A DNA stretch of 15,558 bases from positions 1 through 15,558 of the forward strand of contig JBJXGF010000271.1 of the NCBI GenBank assembly GCA_046153015.1. Direction: 5' to 3'. The DNA is from JBJXGF01 sp046153015 (GTDB lineage Bacteria > Actinomycetota > Acidimicrobiia > Acidimicrobiales > CAIXPF01). This document shows, piece by piece, positions 1 to 7,947 of this stretch. Position numbers and translations under genes: made by a program. Under the pieces are notes generated by a model. It was not told the origin of the DNA. It saw only the letters and a program-made list of their open reading frames with translations, and searched no databases. Position 1 is the first letter of the stretch, and the number at the start of each line of letters is the position of its first letter.

Positions 1-1
1 C

Positions 2-357
2 GCGCTGGCGCCGGCCGCCCTCGCCGCCGCGGAGCAGGAGGGCCTGAGCGGCGCCGACCGCGAGGTGTTCTGGGGCGCGTATGCGCAGGCGGAGCTCCTC
101 GGCCAGGCGCTGCGCCAGGCCAGCGCCCGCCCCGGCGGCTTGACCCGCACCAACCTGCTGCTGTCGCTCTGGACGCTCGATGTGGAGCACCCCGCCATGC
201 CGGGCGTGCGGGTCCACACCAACGGCGCGGCGACGCCTTCGTCGTGGAGGGCGGCGTGCTCGTCGTCCAGGACGGCGAGGCGCTCACGCCGCTGTCCGCC
301 GCCGACGCCGACGGGCTGACCTCCGCCTGCCAAGGCAGCGAGCTGGGAACCTGCTGA
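2..357 (+). pseudogene. ABC transporter substrate-binding protein (branched-chain amino acid type), C-terminal fragment with apparent frameshift
   Basis: The gene enters from the left edge. Reading from position 2 gives an Ala-rich stretch, then FWGAYAQAELLGQAL and LTRTNLLLSLWTLD...PGVRVHTNGA. This is the usual C-terminal pattern of Peripla_BP_6 (LivK-like) periplasmic or lipid-anchored binding proteins that deliver branched-chain amino acids or similar solutes to an ABC permease. After about position 228 this frame turns into an Arg/Ser/Pro-rich shadow and stops at 319. The frame whose codons start at 229 continues the family pattern with GDAFVVEGGVLVVQDGEALTPLS and ends in a TGA at 355-357. 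One base therefore seems to be missing around 226-231, either a true mutation or a sequencing or assembly error. Family assignment rests on motif memory over about 115 residues. The N-terminal two thirds and the rest of the transporter operon lie outside the window. The gene is convergent with the MFS gene. Confidence 0.6.
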
Positions 358-381
358 GCGCCGCCGGCCCCGACCCGCGCC

Positions 382-1527
382 CTAGGCGGTGACGGGGCGG
401 GCCGGTGCGGCCGCCGCCGCGAAGGCCAGCACGGCCAGCCCGGAGAGGGCGGTGAGCGCGCCGGCGGCGGCGAACGCGAGGCTGGCTCGGCGGTCGTAGA
501 GGCCCGACCAGAAGATCGGCGCCAGCGAGATGCCGAGGAAGCGGAACGAGTTCACCGCCGACACCGCCCCGGCCCGGTTCGCCGGCAGGATCGACACGGT
601 CAGCTCCTGGTGGGCGACCATGTACAGGGCGATCACCGCGCCGGTGAGGGCCCAGCTCGACGCCAGCAGCCAGCCGGCGCCGACGACGCCGGTGGCGACC
701 ACCAGCGCCGCGCCGCCCAGGGCGCTGAGCGCGGCGCCGCGCACCGCGCCGATCTGGCCGAGGCGGCGTCCCCAGATCGAGCTGGTGGCCAGGCCGGCCA
801 CGCCGTTGCCGAGCAGGATGAAGCCCGCGCCCGACGCGCCGAAGCCGAACTCGTCGCGGGCGCGCCCGGCAATGAGGAACGCCACGCCCAGGCAGCCGGC
901 CGAGGAGGCGAACGAGGACACCGCGAGCAGGCCCAACCGGGCGGTGAGCAGCGGCCGCCACGGGGGCGCGGCGGCGGCCCGGCGCGGCTCGCCGCGCGGC
1001 GGTGCGAACGCGAGGACGACCCCGGCGAAGGAGACGGCGACGAAGCCGTAGCGCCAGTCGAGCTCGCCGGCGATGCCCCCGATCGCCGGCGCCAGCGACG
1101 AGCCGGCCATCTGGAAGCTGACGAACGTGCCGAGCGAGGCGCCGAGGCGGCCTTCCCCCACCTCCTCGGCCAGCCCGGCGACGAGCAGCGGGGTGATGAA
1201 CGCGTTGGCGACGCCCTGGCCGCCCCGGCCGAGCAGCAGCACCTCCAGGCTGGGCGCCGCGGCGCACACGAGCGACGACGCGGCCGACAGCAGGTACGCG
1301 GCGCGCACCGTGCGCCGCCGGCCCCAGCGCTCGCCCAGCGTGCCGGAGAACAACAGGAAGAACGCGAACGGGATGAAGTAGGCGGTGATCGAACCCGCCG
1401 CCTGACCCCGGGTGGTGTCGAAGGTGTCGCTCAGCTCGTCGAGCATCGGCGCCACCAACGCCCCGCCGAAGGGGCCGAGCAGCGCGCCGGCGTAGAACGC
1501 GGCGTGGCGGAGCCGGCTGGCGCCCAT
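382..1527 (-). CDS. MFS transporter
   Basis: This 381-residue hydrophobic protein has about twelve predicted membrane helices in two six-helix halves, typical of the major facilitator superfamily, which moves small solutes or drugs across the cytoplasmic membrane using the proton gradient. The loop between helices 2 and 3 carries a clear motif A (GTLGERWGRRR, residues 62-72). The N-terminus (LLGPFGGALVAPMLDEL) matches helix 1 of drug/metabolite MFS antiporters. The length is slightly short for the family (usually 400-450) because terminal loops are minimal. The start is an ATG at 1527-1525 and the stop is TAG at 384-382. It is divergent from the SDR gene, with 58 bp between the start codons. 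Substrate cannot be told from sequence; an efflux role is a guess from the motif A type and the neighbouring MMPL exporter. Confidence 0.88.
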   Translation of the reverse strand: MGASRLRHAAFYAGALLGPFGGALVAPMLDELSDTFDTTRGQAAGSITAYFIPFAFFLLFSGTLGERWGRRRTVRAAYLLSAASSLVCAAAPSLEVLLLGRGGQGVANAFITPLLVAGLAEEVGEGRLGASLGTFVSFQMAGSSLAPAIGGIAGELDWRYGFVAVSFAGVVLAFAPPRGEPRRAAAAPPWRPLLTARLGLLAVSSFASSAGCLGVAFLIAGRARDEFGFGASGAGFILLGNGVAGLATSSIWGRRLGQIGAVRGAALSALGGAALVVATGVVGAGWLLASSWALTGAVIALYMVAHQELTVSILPANRAGAVSAVNSFRFLGISLAPIFWSGLYDRRASLAFAAAGALTALSGLAVLAFAAAAAPARPVTA

Positions 1528-1571
1528 CGCGTCTGTCTAGCAGGACGCGCTGGCTCGGCCGCCGGGCCGGC

Positions 1572-1577
1572 TAGCTT
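1572..1577 (+). promoter_or_regulatory. -10 element (TAGCTT) of SDR gene, leaderless arrangement
   Basis: A TANNNT hexamer lies 8 nt upstream of the GTG start at 1586, so transcription would begin at or within a few bases of the start codon. No Shine-Dalgarno sequence is present between it and the GTG. No convincing -35 box is visible. Confidence 0.4.
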
Positions 1578-1585
1578 CCCCGGCC

Positions 1586-2353
1586 GTGGACGCTCAACGA
1601 CATCAAGGCCGGGTCGCCGTCGTGACCGGCGCCGGCTCGGGCATCGGCATGGCCACCGCGCTGCGCCTGGCGCAGGAGGGCGCCGCCGTCGTCGGCTGCG
1701 ACGTGAACGAGGCGGGGCTGGGCGAGACCCTCGCCAAGATCCAGGCGGCGGGCAAGGACGCGTTCTTCACGGTGGCCGACATCACCGTCCAGGCCGACGT
1801 GGACCGGCTGGTCGACCACGCCGTCGCCGCCCACGGCCGCCTCGACCTGCTGGCCAACGTGGCCGGCATCAACGACTGGTTCCTGCCCGCCCACGAGCTC
1901 GACGACGAGACCTGGACCCGGGTGATGGCCGTCAACGTCACCGGCGTGATGATGCTGTGCCGCAAGGCGCTGCCCACGATGATGGCGCAGCACCGCGGCG
2001 CGATCGTCAACATCGCGTCGATCGCCGGTCTGGGCGGGGGCGCCTCCGGCCTGGCGTACACCACCTCCAAGCACGCCGTGGTGGGCATCACCCGCTCGAT
2101 CGCGTGGACGTACCAGACCGAGGGCATCCGGGCCAACGCCATCTGCCCGGGGGCGGTGCAGACCAACATCGGGACCACCTCCAAGCCGCGCAGCCGCTGG
2201 GGTCTCGAGCGCCTGAAGAAGCAGCACGCGCTGAGCGAGCGCACCGCCGATCCCGACGAGATCGCCGCGCTGCTGTCCTGGCTCGGCTCCGACGAGGCGT
2301 CCAACCTCAACGGAGCGATCATCACCGCCGACGGCGGCTGGACCGCCGGGTAG
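1586..2353 (+). CDS. SDR family NAD(P)-dependent oxidoreductase
   Basis: This is a complete classical short-chain dehydrogenase/reductase of 255 residues, the standard length. It shows the nucleotide-binding TGAGSGIG (14-21), an acidic residue ending strand 2 (Asp39, favouring NAD(H) over NADP(H)), the NVAG structural motif (91-94), and the full catalytic tetrad Asn117, Ser145, Tyr158 and Lys162 (YTTSK). These are followed by the PGAVQT segment and a C-terminal DGGWTAG that closes the fold. It should oxidise or reduce an alcohol/ketone pair; the substrate cannot be named. The cytosolic family resembles FabG-like and 3-alpha-hydroxysteroid dehydrogenase-like SDRs. The start is a GTG directly after a -10-like element. 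The MMPL transporter follows 91 bp downstream on the same strand, but with its own candidate promoter, so co-transcription is not certain. Confidence 0.93.
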   Translation: MDAQRHQGRVAVVTGAGSGIGMATALRLAQEGAAVVGCDVNEAGLGETLAKIQAAGKDAFFTVADITVQADVDRLVDHAVAAHGRLDLLANVAGINDWFLPAHELDDETWTRVMAVNVTGVMMLCRKALPTMMAQHRGAIVNIASIAGLGGGASGLAYTTSKHAVVGITRSIAWTYQTEGIRANAICPGAVQTNIGTTSKPRSRWGLERLKKQHALSERTADPDEIAALLSWLGSDEASNLNGAIITADGGWTAG

Positions 2354-2401
2354 CCAGAGTCGTTTTCCCCGAATCACGGGCCCCAGAGCAGGCTTAGGGC
2401 G

Positions 2402-2407
2402 TAAGGT
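2402..2407 (+). promoter_or_regulatory. -10 element (TAAGGT) of MMPL gene
   Basis: TAAGGT fits TANNNT and would start transcription near 2414. This gives a leader of about 30 nt to the GTG at 2445, with a GGAG Shine-Dalgarno at 2432-2435 and a 9-nt spacer. That arrangement favours GTG 2445 over the in-frame TTG at 2418. No clear -35 hexamer is seen. Confidence 0.35.
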
Positions 2408-2444
2408 TGGCCCGGTTTTGTCCCCGCCTCCGGAGCGACCCGCC

Positions 2445-4769
2445 GTGCTCGAACGCTTAGCCCGCACCTCGTACCGCCGCCGTCGTGCCGTCCTCGGGCT
2501 GTGGCTGCTCCTCCTGGTGGTCCTGGGCGCCGTGCAGGGCGGGCTCGGTTCGGCCTTCCGCACCGAGTTCCGCCTCCCCAACACCGAGAGCCGCCGCGGC
2601 TTCGAGATCCTCGAGGAGCACTTCGACGCCGGCGGCGGCGACAGCGGCACGGTGGTGTTCCGCGCCGAGCAGGGCGTGAACGACCCGGCGGTCAAAGCGG
2701 CGATGACCCAGATGTTCGAGGGCGTGGCGCGGCTCGAGAACGTCGCGAAGGTCACCTCGCCGTATACCGAGGAGGGCGCGCAGCAGATCGCCTCGCAGGG
2801 CCCGCAGGCCGACAAGGTGGCCTACGCCACGGTGGACCTGGTGGGAGGCCTGAACCAGCAGGAGTTCCTCGACGCCGCGAAGGGCGCGCGGGACCTGATC
2901 CCCGCCCAACCGGCCGGGGTGCAGGTGGAGCTGGGCGGCCAGGTGTTCGCCGAGTTCGAGCCGCCGTCCTCGGAGGTGCTCGGCCTGGCCTTCGCCATCT
3001 TCATCCTGCTCATCGCGTTCGGCTCGGTGCTGGCCATGGGCCTGCCGATCGGCGTGGCCCTCTTCGGCATCGGCACCGGCGTGTCGCTGCTCACCCTCTC
3101 CAGCCATCTGCTCTCGATGCCCGACTTCACCACCACGCTGTCGGTGATGATCGGCCTCGGGGTGGGCATCGACTACGCGCTGTTCATCGTCACCCGCTAC
3201 CGGGAGGCGGTGCACAGCGGGCACGGCTACGAGGACGCCACCGTGCTCGCCATCGGCACCGCCGGGCGGGCGGTGCTCTTCGCCGGCATCACCGTGGTGA
3301 TCTCGCTGCTCGGCATGATCCTGATGGGCCTGTCGTTCGTGCGCGGCCTCGCCATCGGCGCCTCGGTCACCGTGCTGATGGTGATGGCCGCCTCGGTCAC
3401 GCTGCTGCCGGCGCTGTTGGGCTTCGCCAAGGCGCGGGTGGAGGTCACCCGCTATCGCGGTCTGATCGCGGTGATCTTCGTGGCCGTCGCCCTCATGTTC
3501 GTAGGCTTCAAGCTCCCCGCGGTCGGCCTGCCGTTCCTCGTGCTCGCGGCGCTGACCGTGGCGCTGGGCTTCGCGCTCTCCCCGCTGCGCAAGGAGGTTC
3601 CGCGCCGGGCGGCCAAGCCGGTGCGCGAGACCTTCTGGTACCGCTGGAGCCGGTTGGTGCAGCACCGCCCGTGGCCGATGATGCTGCTCGGGCTGGGCTC
3701 GCTGCTGCTGCTCGCGTACCCCGTGCTCAACCTGCGCCTCGGCTTCTCCGACGACGGCAACTACCCGGAGGACACCTCCACCCGCAAGGCGTATGACCTG
3801 CTGGCCGACGGCTTCGGGCCGGGGTTCAACGGCCCGCTGCTCATCACCGCCGAGCTGCCCGCCGGCACGAGCCTCGAGTCGCTGGCGCCGATCTCGGAGG
3901 CCCTCGCGGCCACGCCCGGCGTGGTGTTCGCCTCGCCGGCCGTGCCGAACGACCCGAACCAGCCCACCGCGGCCTTGTGGCGGGCGATCCCGTCCACCTC
4001 GCCCCAGGACCAGGCCACCAACGACCTCATCCACGAGCTGCGGGCCGAGGTGATCCCCGCCGCCGCGGCCGGCGCCGGGGTGCGGCCGGCGCTCACGGGT
4101 CAGGTGGCGGCGGGCATCGACTTCGCCGACTACCTCGGGGGCCGCATGCCGCTCTTCTTCGGCGCCGTGCTCGGCCTGTCGTTCCTCCTGCTCATGGCCG
4201 TGTTCCGGTCGGTGCTGGTGCCGCTCAAGGCGGTGATCGTGAACCTGCTCTCGATCGGCGCCGCCTACGGCGTGGTCGTGGCGGTGTTCCAGTACGGCTG
4301 GGCGAAGGACCTGGTCGGCATCGGCAAGGGCGGCCCCATCGAGGCGTGGGCGCCGATGATGATGTTCGCCATCGTGTTCGGCCTCTCGATGGACTACGAG
4401 GTGTTCCTCCTCTCCCGGATGCGCGAGGAGTGGGACCGCACCGGCGACAACGCCATCGCGGTGGCCGACGGCCTGGCCGCCACGGCCCGGGTGATCACCG
4501 CCGCCGCGGCGATCATGGTGTTCGTGTTCGGCAGCTTCCTGCTCGAGGCGAACCGCCAGATCAAGCTGTTCGGGTTGGGGCTGGCCATGGCGGTGCTGCT
4601 CGACGCCACGATCGTGAGGATGGTGCTGGTGCCGGCCACGATGGAGCTGCTCGGCAGCCGCAACTGGTGGATGCCGGCCTGGCTCGACCGGCTCATCCCC
4701 AAGCTCAACGTGGAGGGCGCCCCCGAACCGGCGCCCGCCCTCGCGACCGAGCACGCACCGGTCGACTGA
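2445..4769 (+). CDS. MMPL family RND transporter
   Basis: This 774-residue inner-membrane transporter belongs to the MmpL/RND superfamily, proton-driven exporters of lipids, siderophores or drugs in actinobacteria. It has the expected internal duplication: an N-terminal helix (about 15-33), a large extracytoplasmic domain, a block of five helices, then the same order again. Both proton-relay Asp-Tyr pairs are present: GLGVGIDYALF (Asp243-Tyr244) and FGLSMDYEVF (Asp650-Tyr651), equivalent to the two DY pairs of mycobacterial MmpL3. RYRE and SRMREEW follow the two pairs as usual. The gene has no long cytoplasmic C-terminal tail, unlike MmpL3. The start is chosen at GTG 2445 because GGAG lies 9 nt upstream; an in-frame TTG at 2418 would add nine residues. 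Cargo is unknown. The preceding SDR could modify it, but that is inference. Confidence 0.93.
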   Translation: MLERLARTSYRRRRAVLGLWLLLLVVLGAVQGGLGSAFRTEFRLPNTESRRGFEILEEHFDAGGGDSGTVVFRAEQGVNDPAVKAAMTQMFEGVARLENVAKVTSPYTEEGAQQIASQGPQADKVAYATVDLVGGLNQQEFLDAAKGARDLIPAQPAGVQVELGGQVFAEFEPPSSEVLGLAFAIFILLIAFGSVLAMGLPIGVALFGIGTGVSLLTLSSHLLSMPDFTTTLSVMIGLGVGIDYALFIVTRYREAVHSGHGYEDATVLAIGTAGRAVLFAGITVVISLLGMILMGLSFVRGLAIGASVTVLMVMAASVTLLPALLGFAKARVEVTRYRGLIAVIFVAVALMFVGFKLPAVGLPFLVLAALTVALGFALSPLRKEVPRRAAKPVRETFWYRWSRLVQHRPWPMMLLGLGSLLLLAYPVLNLRLGFSDDGNYPEDTSTRKAYDLLADGFGPGFNGPLLITAELPAGTSLESLAPISEALAATPGVVFASPAVPNDPNQPTAALWRAIPSTSPQDQATNDLIHELRAEVIPAAAAGAGVRPALTGQVAAGIDFADYLGGRMPLFFGAVLGLSFLLLMAVFRSVLVPLKAVIVNLLSIGAAYGVVVAVFQYGWAKDLVGIGKGGPIEAWAPMMMFAIVFGLSMDYEVFLLSRMREEWDRTGDNAIAVADGLAATARVITAAAAIMVFVFGSFLLEANRQIKLFGLGLAMAVLLDATIVRMVLVPATMELLGSRNWWMPAWLDRLIPKLNVEGAPEPAPALATEHAPVD

Positions 4770-4820
4770 GCGAAGCGAAGCCGACCGACCGAGCGCCAGC
4801 GAGCCGGGCGGGGATGGGGT

Positions 4821-4839
4821 CTGGGGGCGCAGCCCCCAG
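4821..4839. terminator. Hairpin between convergent genes, probable bidirectional terminator
   Basis: A perfect 8-bp stem CTGGGGGC / GCCCCCAG with a 3-nt loop lies 51 nt past the MMPL stop and 6 nt past the stop of the convergent secreted-protein gene. There is no T-tract, so it is not a classical intrinsic terminator. Strong GC hairpins without a U-tail are common at gene ends in high-GC actinobacteria. Confidence 0.55.
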
Positions 4840-4845
4840 CGACAA

Positions 4846-5670
4846 TCAGCGCACCACCGCCTGGGCCTCCCGCACCTCCACCACGCGGCTGAGCGGCGCC
4901 TCGAGCGGGGCGAGCTCGTAGCGCTCCCCGCCGTTCACCACGTAGGACACCGCCAGCTCCACCACGGCGCTCACCTCCGCCGCGGCGCCGTCCCCCTCGC
5001 CGCGCCGGGTGAACACCATCCGGGCGGCGTCGCCCTCGGCGTCGCCCAGGCTGGCGGCGCGCCGCGCCTCACCGTCGGGGAAGCGCCAGCGGACCTCGCG
5101 CAGCTCGATCGTCGCCTGCAGCTCCACGCCGGCCAGCTCCGCAGCGACCACCACCGGCCGGCCGTCCCAGCCCTGCACCCAGAACCGGGCCGGCCGGCCC
5201 ACCAGCGCGAAGGTCGGCGGGCTCATCGCGATGCTCAGCCCGCCCGGGCCGCCCTCGCGCACCAGCCGCTCGGCGCTCAGCTCGGCCAGGCGGCGGGCAG
5301 CGCCGTCGAGGTCGAGGGCCTCGGCCGGGCGGTACCACCCCATGCGGAGCGTGTCGGGGGCGTTGCTGCAGTAGCCGGCCCAGAACCGGTAGCCCTCGCC
5401 GTCGGGCCGCTCGGGCACGAGCTGGTCGAACGCGGCGTCGCCGGCCGCCCGCTCGGAGTAGGCGCACACCGCGCCCTGACGGCGCTGTCCGGCGGGCACG
5501 TGGTGGGCCACGTCGCGCCGGCCCGCCCGCCACAGCTCGACCCGGGCCTGCTGGCCGGCGCCAGTGACCTCGAAGCCGGCCACCTCGCCCTCGGCGGCCG
5601 CGGCCGGCCCGAGGGGTCCGGCGGCCAACGCAGCGGCGGCAAGGGCGGCGAGGAGCCGAGGCGGGCGCAT
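4846..5670 (-). CDS. Secreted protein of unknown function, possible PKD-like domain
   Basis: The 274-residue product begins with a clear Sec signal peptide (basic MRPPR, hydrophobic core 6-20, Ala-rich cleavage region ending near residue 26) and no lipobox Cys, so it is probably exported and released. The mature part is soluble, with two cysteines (69 and 101) able to form a disulfide and a central aromatic segment (YRFWAGYCSNAPDTLRMGWYRP). The second half (ALVGRPARFWVQGWDG... AELAGVELQATIELREVRWRFPDG) resembles the beta-sandwich segment found in a group of secreted actinobacterial proteins of unknown role. That likeness is from memory and weak. I do not recognise a function. Transcription appears to be leaderless from TACGGT 8 nt upstream. 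It lies downstream of the AI-2E permease gene on the same strand with a 64-bp gap. Confidence 0.75.
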   Translation of the reverse strand: MRPPRLLAALAAAALAAGPLGPAAAAEGEVAGFEVTGAGQQARVELWRAGRRDVAHHVPAGQRRQGAVCAYSERAAGDAAFDQLVPERPDGEGYRFWAGYCSNAPDTLRMGWYRPAEALDLDGAARRLAELSAERLVREGGPGGLSIAMSPPTFALVGRPARFWVQGWDGRPVVVAAELAGVELQATIELREVRWRFPDGEARRAASLGDAEGDAARMVFTRRGEGDGAAAEVSAVVELAVSYVVNGGERYELAPLEAPLSRVVEVREAQAVVR

Positions 5671-5678
5671 GGGCGGGG

Positions 5679-5684
5679 ACCGTA
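5679..5684 (-). promoter_or_regulatory. -10 element (TACGGT) of secreted-protein gene, leaderless arrangement
   Basis: Reading leftward, TACGGT is followed by 8 nt of G/C and then the ATG at 5670. This is the same -10-to-start spacing as at the SDR and PadR genes. No Shine-Dalgarno sequence fits. Confidence 0.4.
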
Positions 5685-5734
5685 GGCGCCCGGCCCCCGA
5701 CCGGCGAGGGGACGATCCGCCGCCGCCGGCCCGG

Positions 5735-6973
5735 TCAGGAGGCGGGCGGCGTGCGCGGCGAGCGGGCGGGGTCGGCCCCCGCGTTGCGGGCGGCCCGTTC
5801 GGCGCGGGCGCGCCGCCCGAAGCGCCTCGTGCGACGAGTGACCAGCGCGGAGCTGACCACCTCGTGACGGCGGACGTAGGTGGAGACGAAGGCCTGCGTG
5901 GTGGCGGCGATGGGCAGGGCCAGCAGGGCGCCGATCGGGCCGAGGATGGCGGCGCCGGCGATGACCGAGCCGAACGCGACCGCGGCGTGGATCTCCATCG
6001 TGCTCGCCGTGATGCGCGGCGCCAGCAGGTAGTTCTCGAGCTGCTGGTAGATGACGATCACCACCAGCACCCACGGGGCGGACACTGGGCGTTCGACCAC
6101 CGCGATCAGCAGCGGCAGCACGCCGGCCAGGTAGGTGCCGATGACCGGCACGAACTGGGATATCACCCCGACCCAGAGGGCCAGCGGCAGGGGAGAGGGC
6201 ACCCCGATGGCGGCGAAGGCCAGGCTGTGGAACAGCGTGGAGAGCAGCGCCAGCAGCGCCCGCGACACGATGTAGCCGCCGGTCTTCTCGATGCCGATCT
6301 CCCACACCCGGAGCAGCTCTCGCTGGCGGTCGGGGGGGAACATCGAGCAGATCGTGCGGCGCAGGCGGGGCCCGTCGGCCACCAGGTAGAACGTGAACAG
6401 GAGCACGGTGAGCGCCTGGAAGAGGAGGGCGAGGACCCGCGCGCCGATGTCGTAGATGTTGCCGGCGAGGTTGGTGGCCAGGCGCCCGAGCGAGCCGCCC
6501 TCCTGGAACTGCGCGATGAGGTCCTCGGTGTTGATGTTGGCGTCGAAGGTGCGGTTGGCCCAGTCCTGCGCCGACTGGATGTAGCGCGGTCCCTTGTCGA
6601 TCAGGTTCACCACCTGCTCGTTCACCAGCGTGGCCATGGCGTAGCCGAACAGCGCCAGCAGCGCGGTGAGCCCCACGAACGAGAGCAGCACGCCCACCCC
6701 GCGGCGGATGCCGAGCGATTCGAGGCGGTTCACGACCGGCTCGAGCGCGAACGAGAGCACGAGCGACACGAGCAGGATCACGATGAGGCTCTGGAGCCGC
6801 GCCAGGAGCCAGAACGCGGCGAAGACCCCGACCCCGGACAGCCAGAACAGCGCGATGGCCCGCCGAGCCCAGGGCGGCGTCGTGACGCGGACGGCCTCGT
6901 CCCGCTCCGGTTCGGCCTGGCGCTCGAGGGCAGCCGCCGGCGGCGCTGCAGCGCGCTCCTGGCCGTCGTTCAT
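5735..6973 (-). CDS. AI-2E family transporter (PerM/TqsA-like permease)
   Basis: The 412-residue membrane protein has a short charged cytoplasmic N-terminus (1-38), then about eight helices. An amphipathic soluble segment (about 120-190, with NEQVVNLIDKGPRYIQSAQDW) lies between the third and fourth helices. The diagnostic AI-2E exporter motif QQLENYLLAPRI is at 310-321, followed by GPIGALLALPIAA. Family members export autoinducer-2 in E. coli (TqsA) or exchange ions in some bacteria, but most actinobacterial copies have no known substrate, so quorum sensing should not be assumed. The C-terminus ends in a basic Arg-rich tail. The start is ATG 6973, with the strong Shine-Dalgarno-like GAGGTGAG just upstream. 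The nuclease gene lies 54 bp upstream on the same strand, and TAAAGT in that gap may give this gene its own promoter. Confidence 0.93.
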   Translation of the reverse strand: MNDGQERAAAPPAAALERQAEPERDEAVRVTTPPWARRAIALFWLSGVGVFAAFWLLARLQSLIVILLVSLVLSFALEPVVNRLESLGIRRGVGVLLSFVGLTALLALFGYAMATLVNEQVVNLIDKGPRYIQSAQDWANRTFDANINTEDLIAQFQEGGSLGRLATNLAGNIYDIGARVLALLFQALTVLLFTFYLVADGPRLRRTICSMFPPDRQRELLRVWEIGIEKTGGYIVSRALLALLSTLFHSLAFAAIGVPSPLPLALWVGVISQFVPVIGTYLAGVLPLLIAVVERPVSAPWVLVVIVIYQQLENYLLAPRITASTMEIHAAVAFGSVIAGAAILGPIGALLALPIAATTQAFVSTYVRRHEVVSSALVTRRTRRFGRRARAERAARNAGADPARSPRTPPAS

Positions 6974-6990
6974 TCCCTCACCTCGGCTCG

Positions 6991-6996
6991 ACTTTA
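6991..6996 (-). promoter_or_regulatory. -10 element (TAAAGT) of AI-2E transporter gene
   Basis: TAAAGT on the minus strand would give a leader of roughly 10-15 nt containing GAGGTGAG before the ATG at 6973. This is the most AT-rich spot in the gap between the nuclease and permease genes. Confidence 0.35.
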
Positions 6997-7027
6997 CCGC
7001 GGCGGCGCAGGGCGGCGGGCCGCCGCC

Positions 7028-7945
7028 TCAGGCCACGAGCGACAGGCCCGGCGCGCCGGCGGGCAGGCGCCCCGCGTCGGCCCGCCGGCGGATCTCCAGG
7101 CGGCCCTCGGGGCACTCGCCGGCGAAGGGGCACCAGCCGCAGAGGGGCCCGGGCCGGGCCGGGAACTGGTCGGCGGCGCAGGCCCGGTTGAGCGCCTCCC
7201 ACGTGGCGGCCAGGCCGGCGACGGCGCCCTCCACCGCGTCGGGCTCGGCGGCGGCGCTGATGACGGTGGCGCCGAGGTACACGAGCCGGGAGCGCACCGG
7301 GGCCTCGCCGGTGACCGCGGCGACCGCCGCCGCGTAGAGCAGCACCTGCGCCAGCCGGGGGGCGGCGAAGTTGGGGTGGGGCGGCCGGCCCGACTTGTAG
7401 TCGGTGACCACCAGCCCCTCCGGCGTGCGGTCCAGCCGGTCGACAACGCCGAGGAAGGGAACCCCGGCCAGCACCGCCTCCACCTTGTGCTCGGTGGCCG
7501 CGACCGCCACCGCCGCTGGGTCCTCCAGCTTCCACAACCCCTCGATAGCCCGCCAGGCCCGCCACTTGAAGGCCCGCACGCCGGCGGCGTCGAGCCCCAG
7601 CCCGGCGAACTCGGCCAGGGGCGTGAGCTCGCCCCACGCGGCGCCGGCGAGCAGGCGGGCCCGCTCGGGCGTGCGCTGCGCCGGCGCCTCGTTGCAGAGC
7701 AGCTCGAGCACCCGGTGCACCAGCGTGCCGACCACCGCCGCCTCGCCCGGCGGGTCGGGCAGGCGCTCCACGTAGCGGAACCGCCAGCGCCGCGGGCACT
7801 GCGAGAAGGTCGAGGCGCTCGACGGGGAGAGATAACGCGGCGCGGCTCCCTCGGCGTCGAACACGGGGCCGGGGCCGCCGCCCGGCGCGCCGGCGGGGGG
7901 CGCGAGCGGGATCGGAAGCGGGAGCAGGCCGGCCGGGTCGGTCAC
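7028..7945 (-). CDS. RecB-like PD-(D/E)XK exonuclease with C-terminal Fe-S cysteines
   Basis: The 305-residue stand-alone nuclease belongs to the RecB/AddB/Cas4 branch of the PD-(D/E)XK superfamily. Visible motifs in order are SASTFSQCPRRWRFRYVE with Cys50, GTLVHRVLE with His77, Glu152 and GVVDRLD with Asp169, TDYKSG with Asp182 and Lys184 (metal and catalytic residues), and QVLLY with Gln200 and Tyr204. The C-terminal PLCGWCPFAGEC supplies Cys269, Cys272 and Cys278. The one-plus-three cysteine spacing is that of 4Fe-4S AddB/Cas4-type nucleases. It should cut or resect DNA in the cytosol, but no helicase or CRISPR partner is nearby. The start is the GTG at 7945; the frame stays open to 8173, but that extension is Arg/Ala-rich and lies over fadB2. 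A hairpin sits two bases upstream of the start. Confidence 0.9.
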   Translation of the reverse strand: MTDPAGLLPLPIPLAPPAGAPGGGPGPVFDAEGAAPRYLSPSSASTFSQCPRRWRFRYVERLPDPPGEAAVVGTLVHRVLELLCNEAPAQRTPERARLLAGAAWGELTPLAEFAGLGLDAAGVRAFKWRAWRAIEGLWKLEDPAAVAVAATEHKVEAVLAGVPFLGVVDRLDRTPEGLVVTDYKSGRPPHPNFAAPRLAQVLLYAAAVAAVTGEAPVRSRLVYLGATVISAAAEPDAVEGAVAGLAATWEALNRACAADQFPARPGPLCGWCPFAGECPEGRLEIRRRADAGRLPAGAPGLSLVA

Positions 7946-7947
7946 GG

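Noticed and set aside
610..2397. 595-codon open frame on the plus strand across the MFS and SDR genes
   Set aside because: Arg/Gly/Pro-rich composition with no domain; it is antisense to MFS and out of frame with the well-supported SDR. It is an artefact of high GC.
2457..4754. 765-codon open frame antisense to the MMPL gene
   Set aside because: Low-complexity His/Arg/Glu/Gly sequence mirroring the codon bias of the transporter; no start context or fold.
5735..6973. Quorum-sensing role for the AI-2E transporter
   Set aside because: No luxS or receptor gene is present in the window, and most members of this family have other or unknown substrates.
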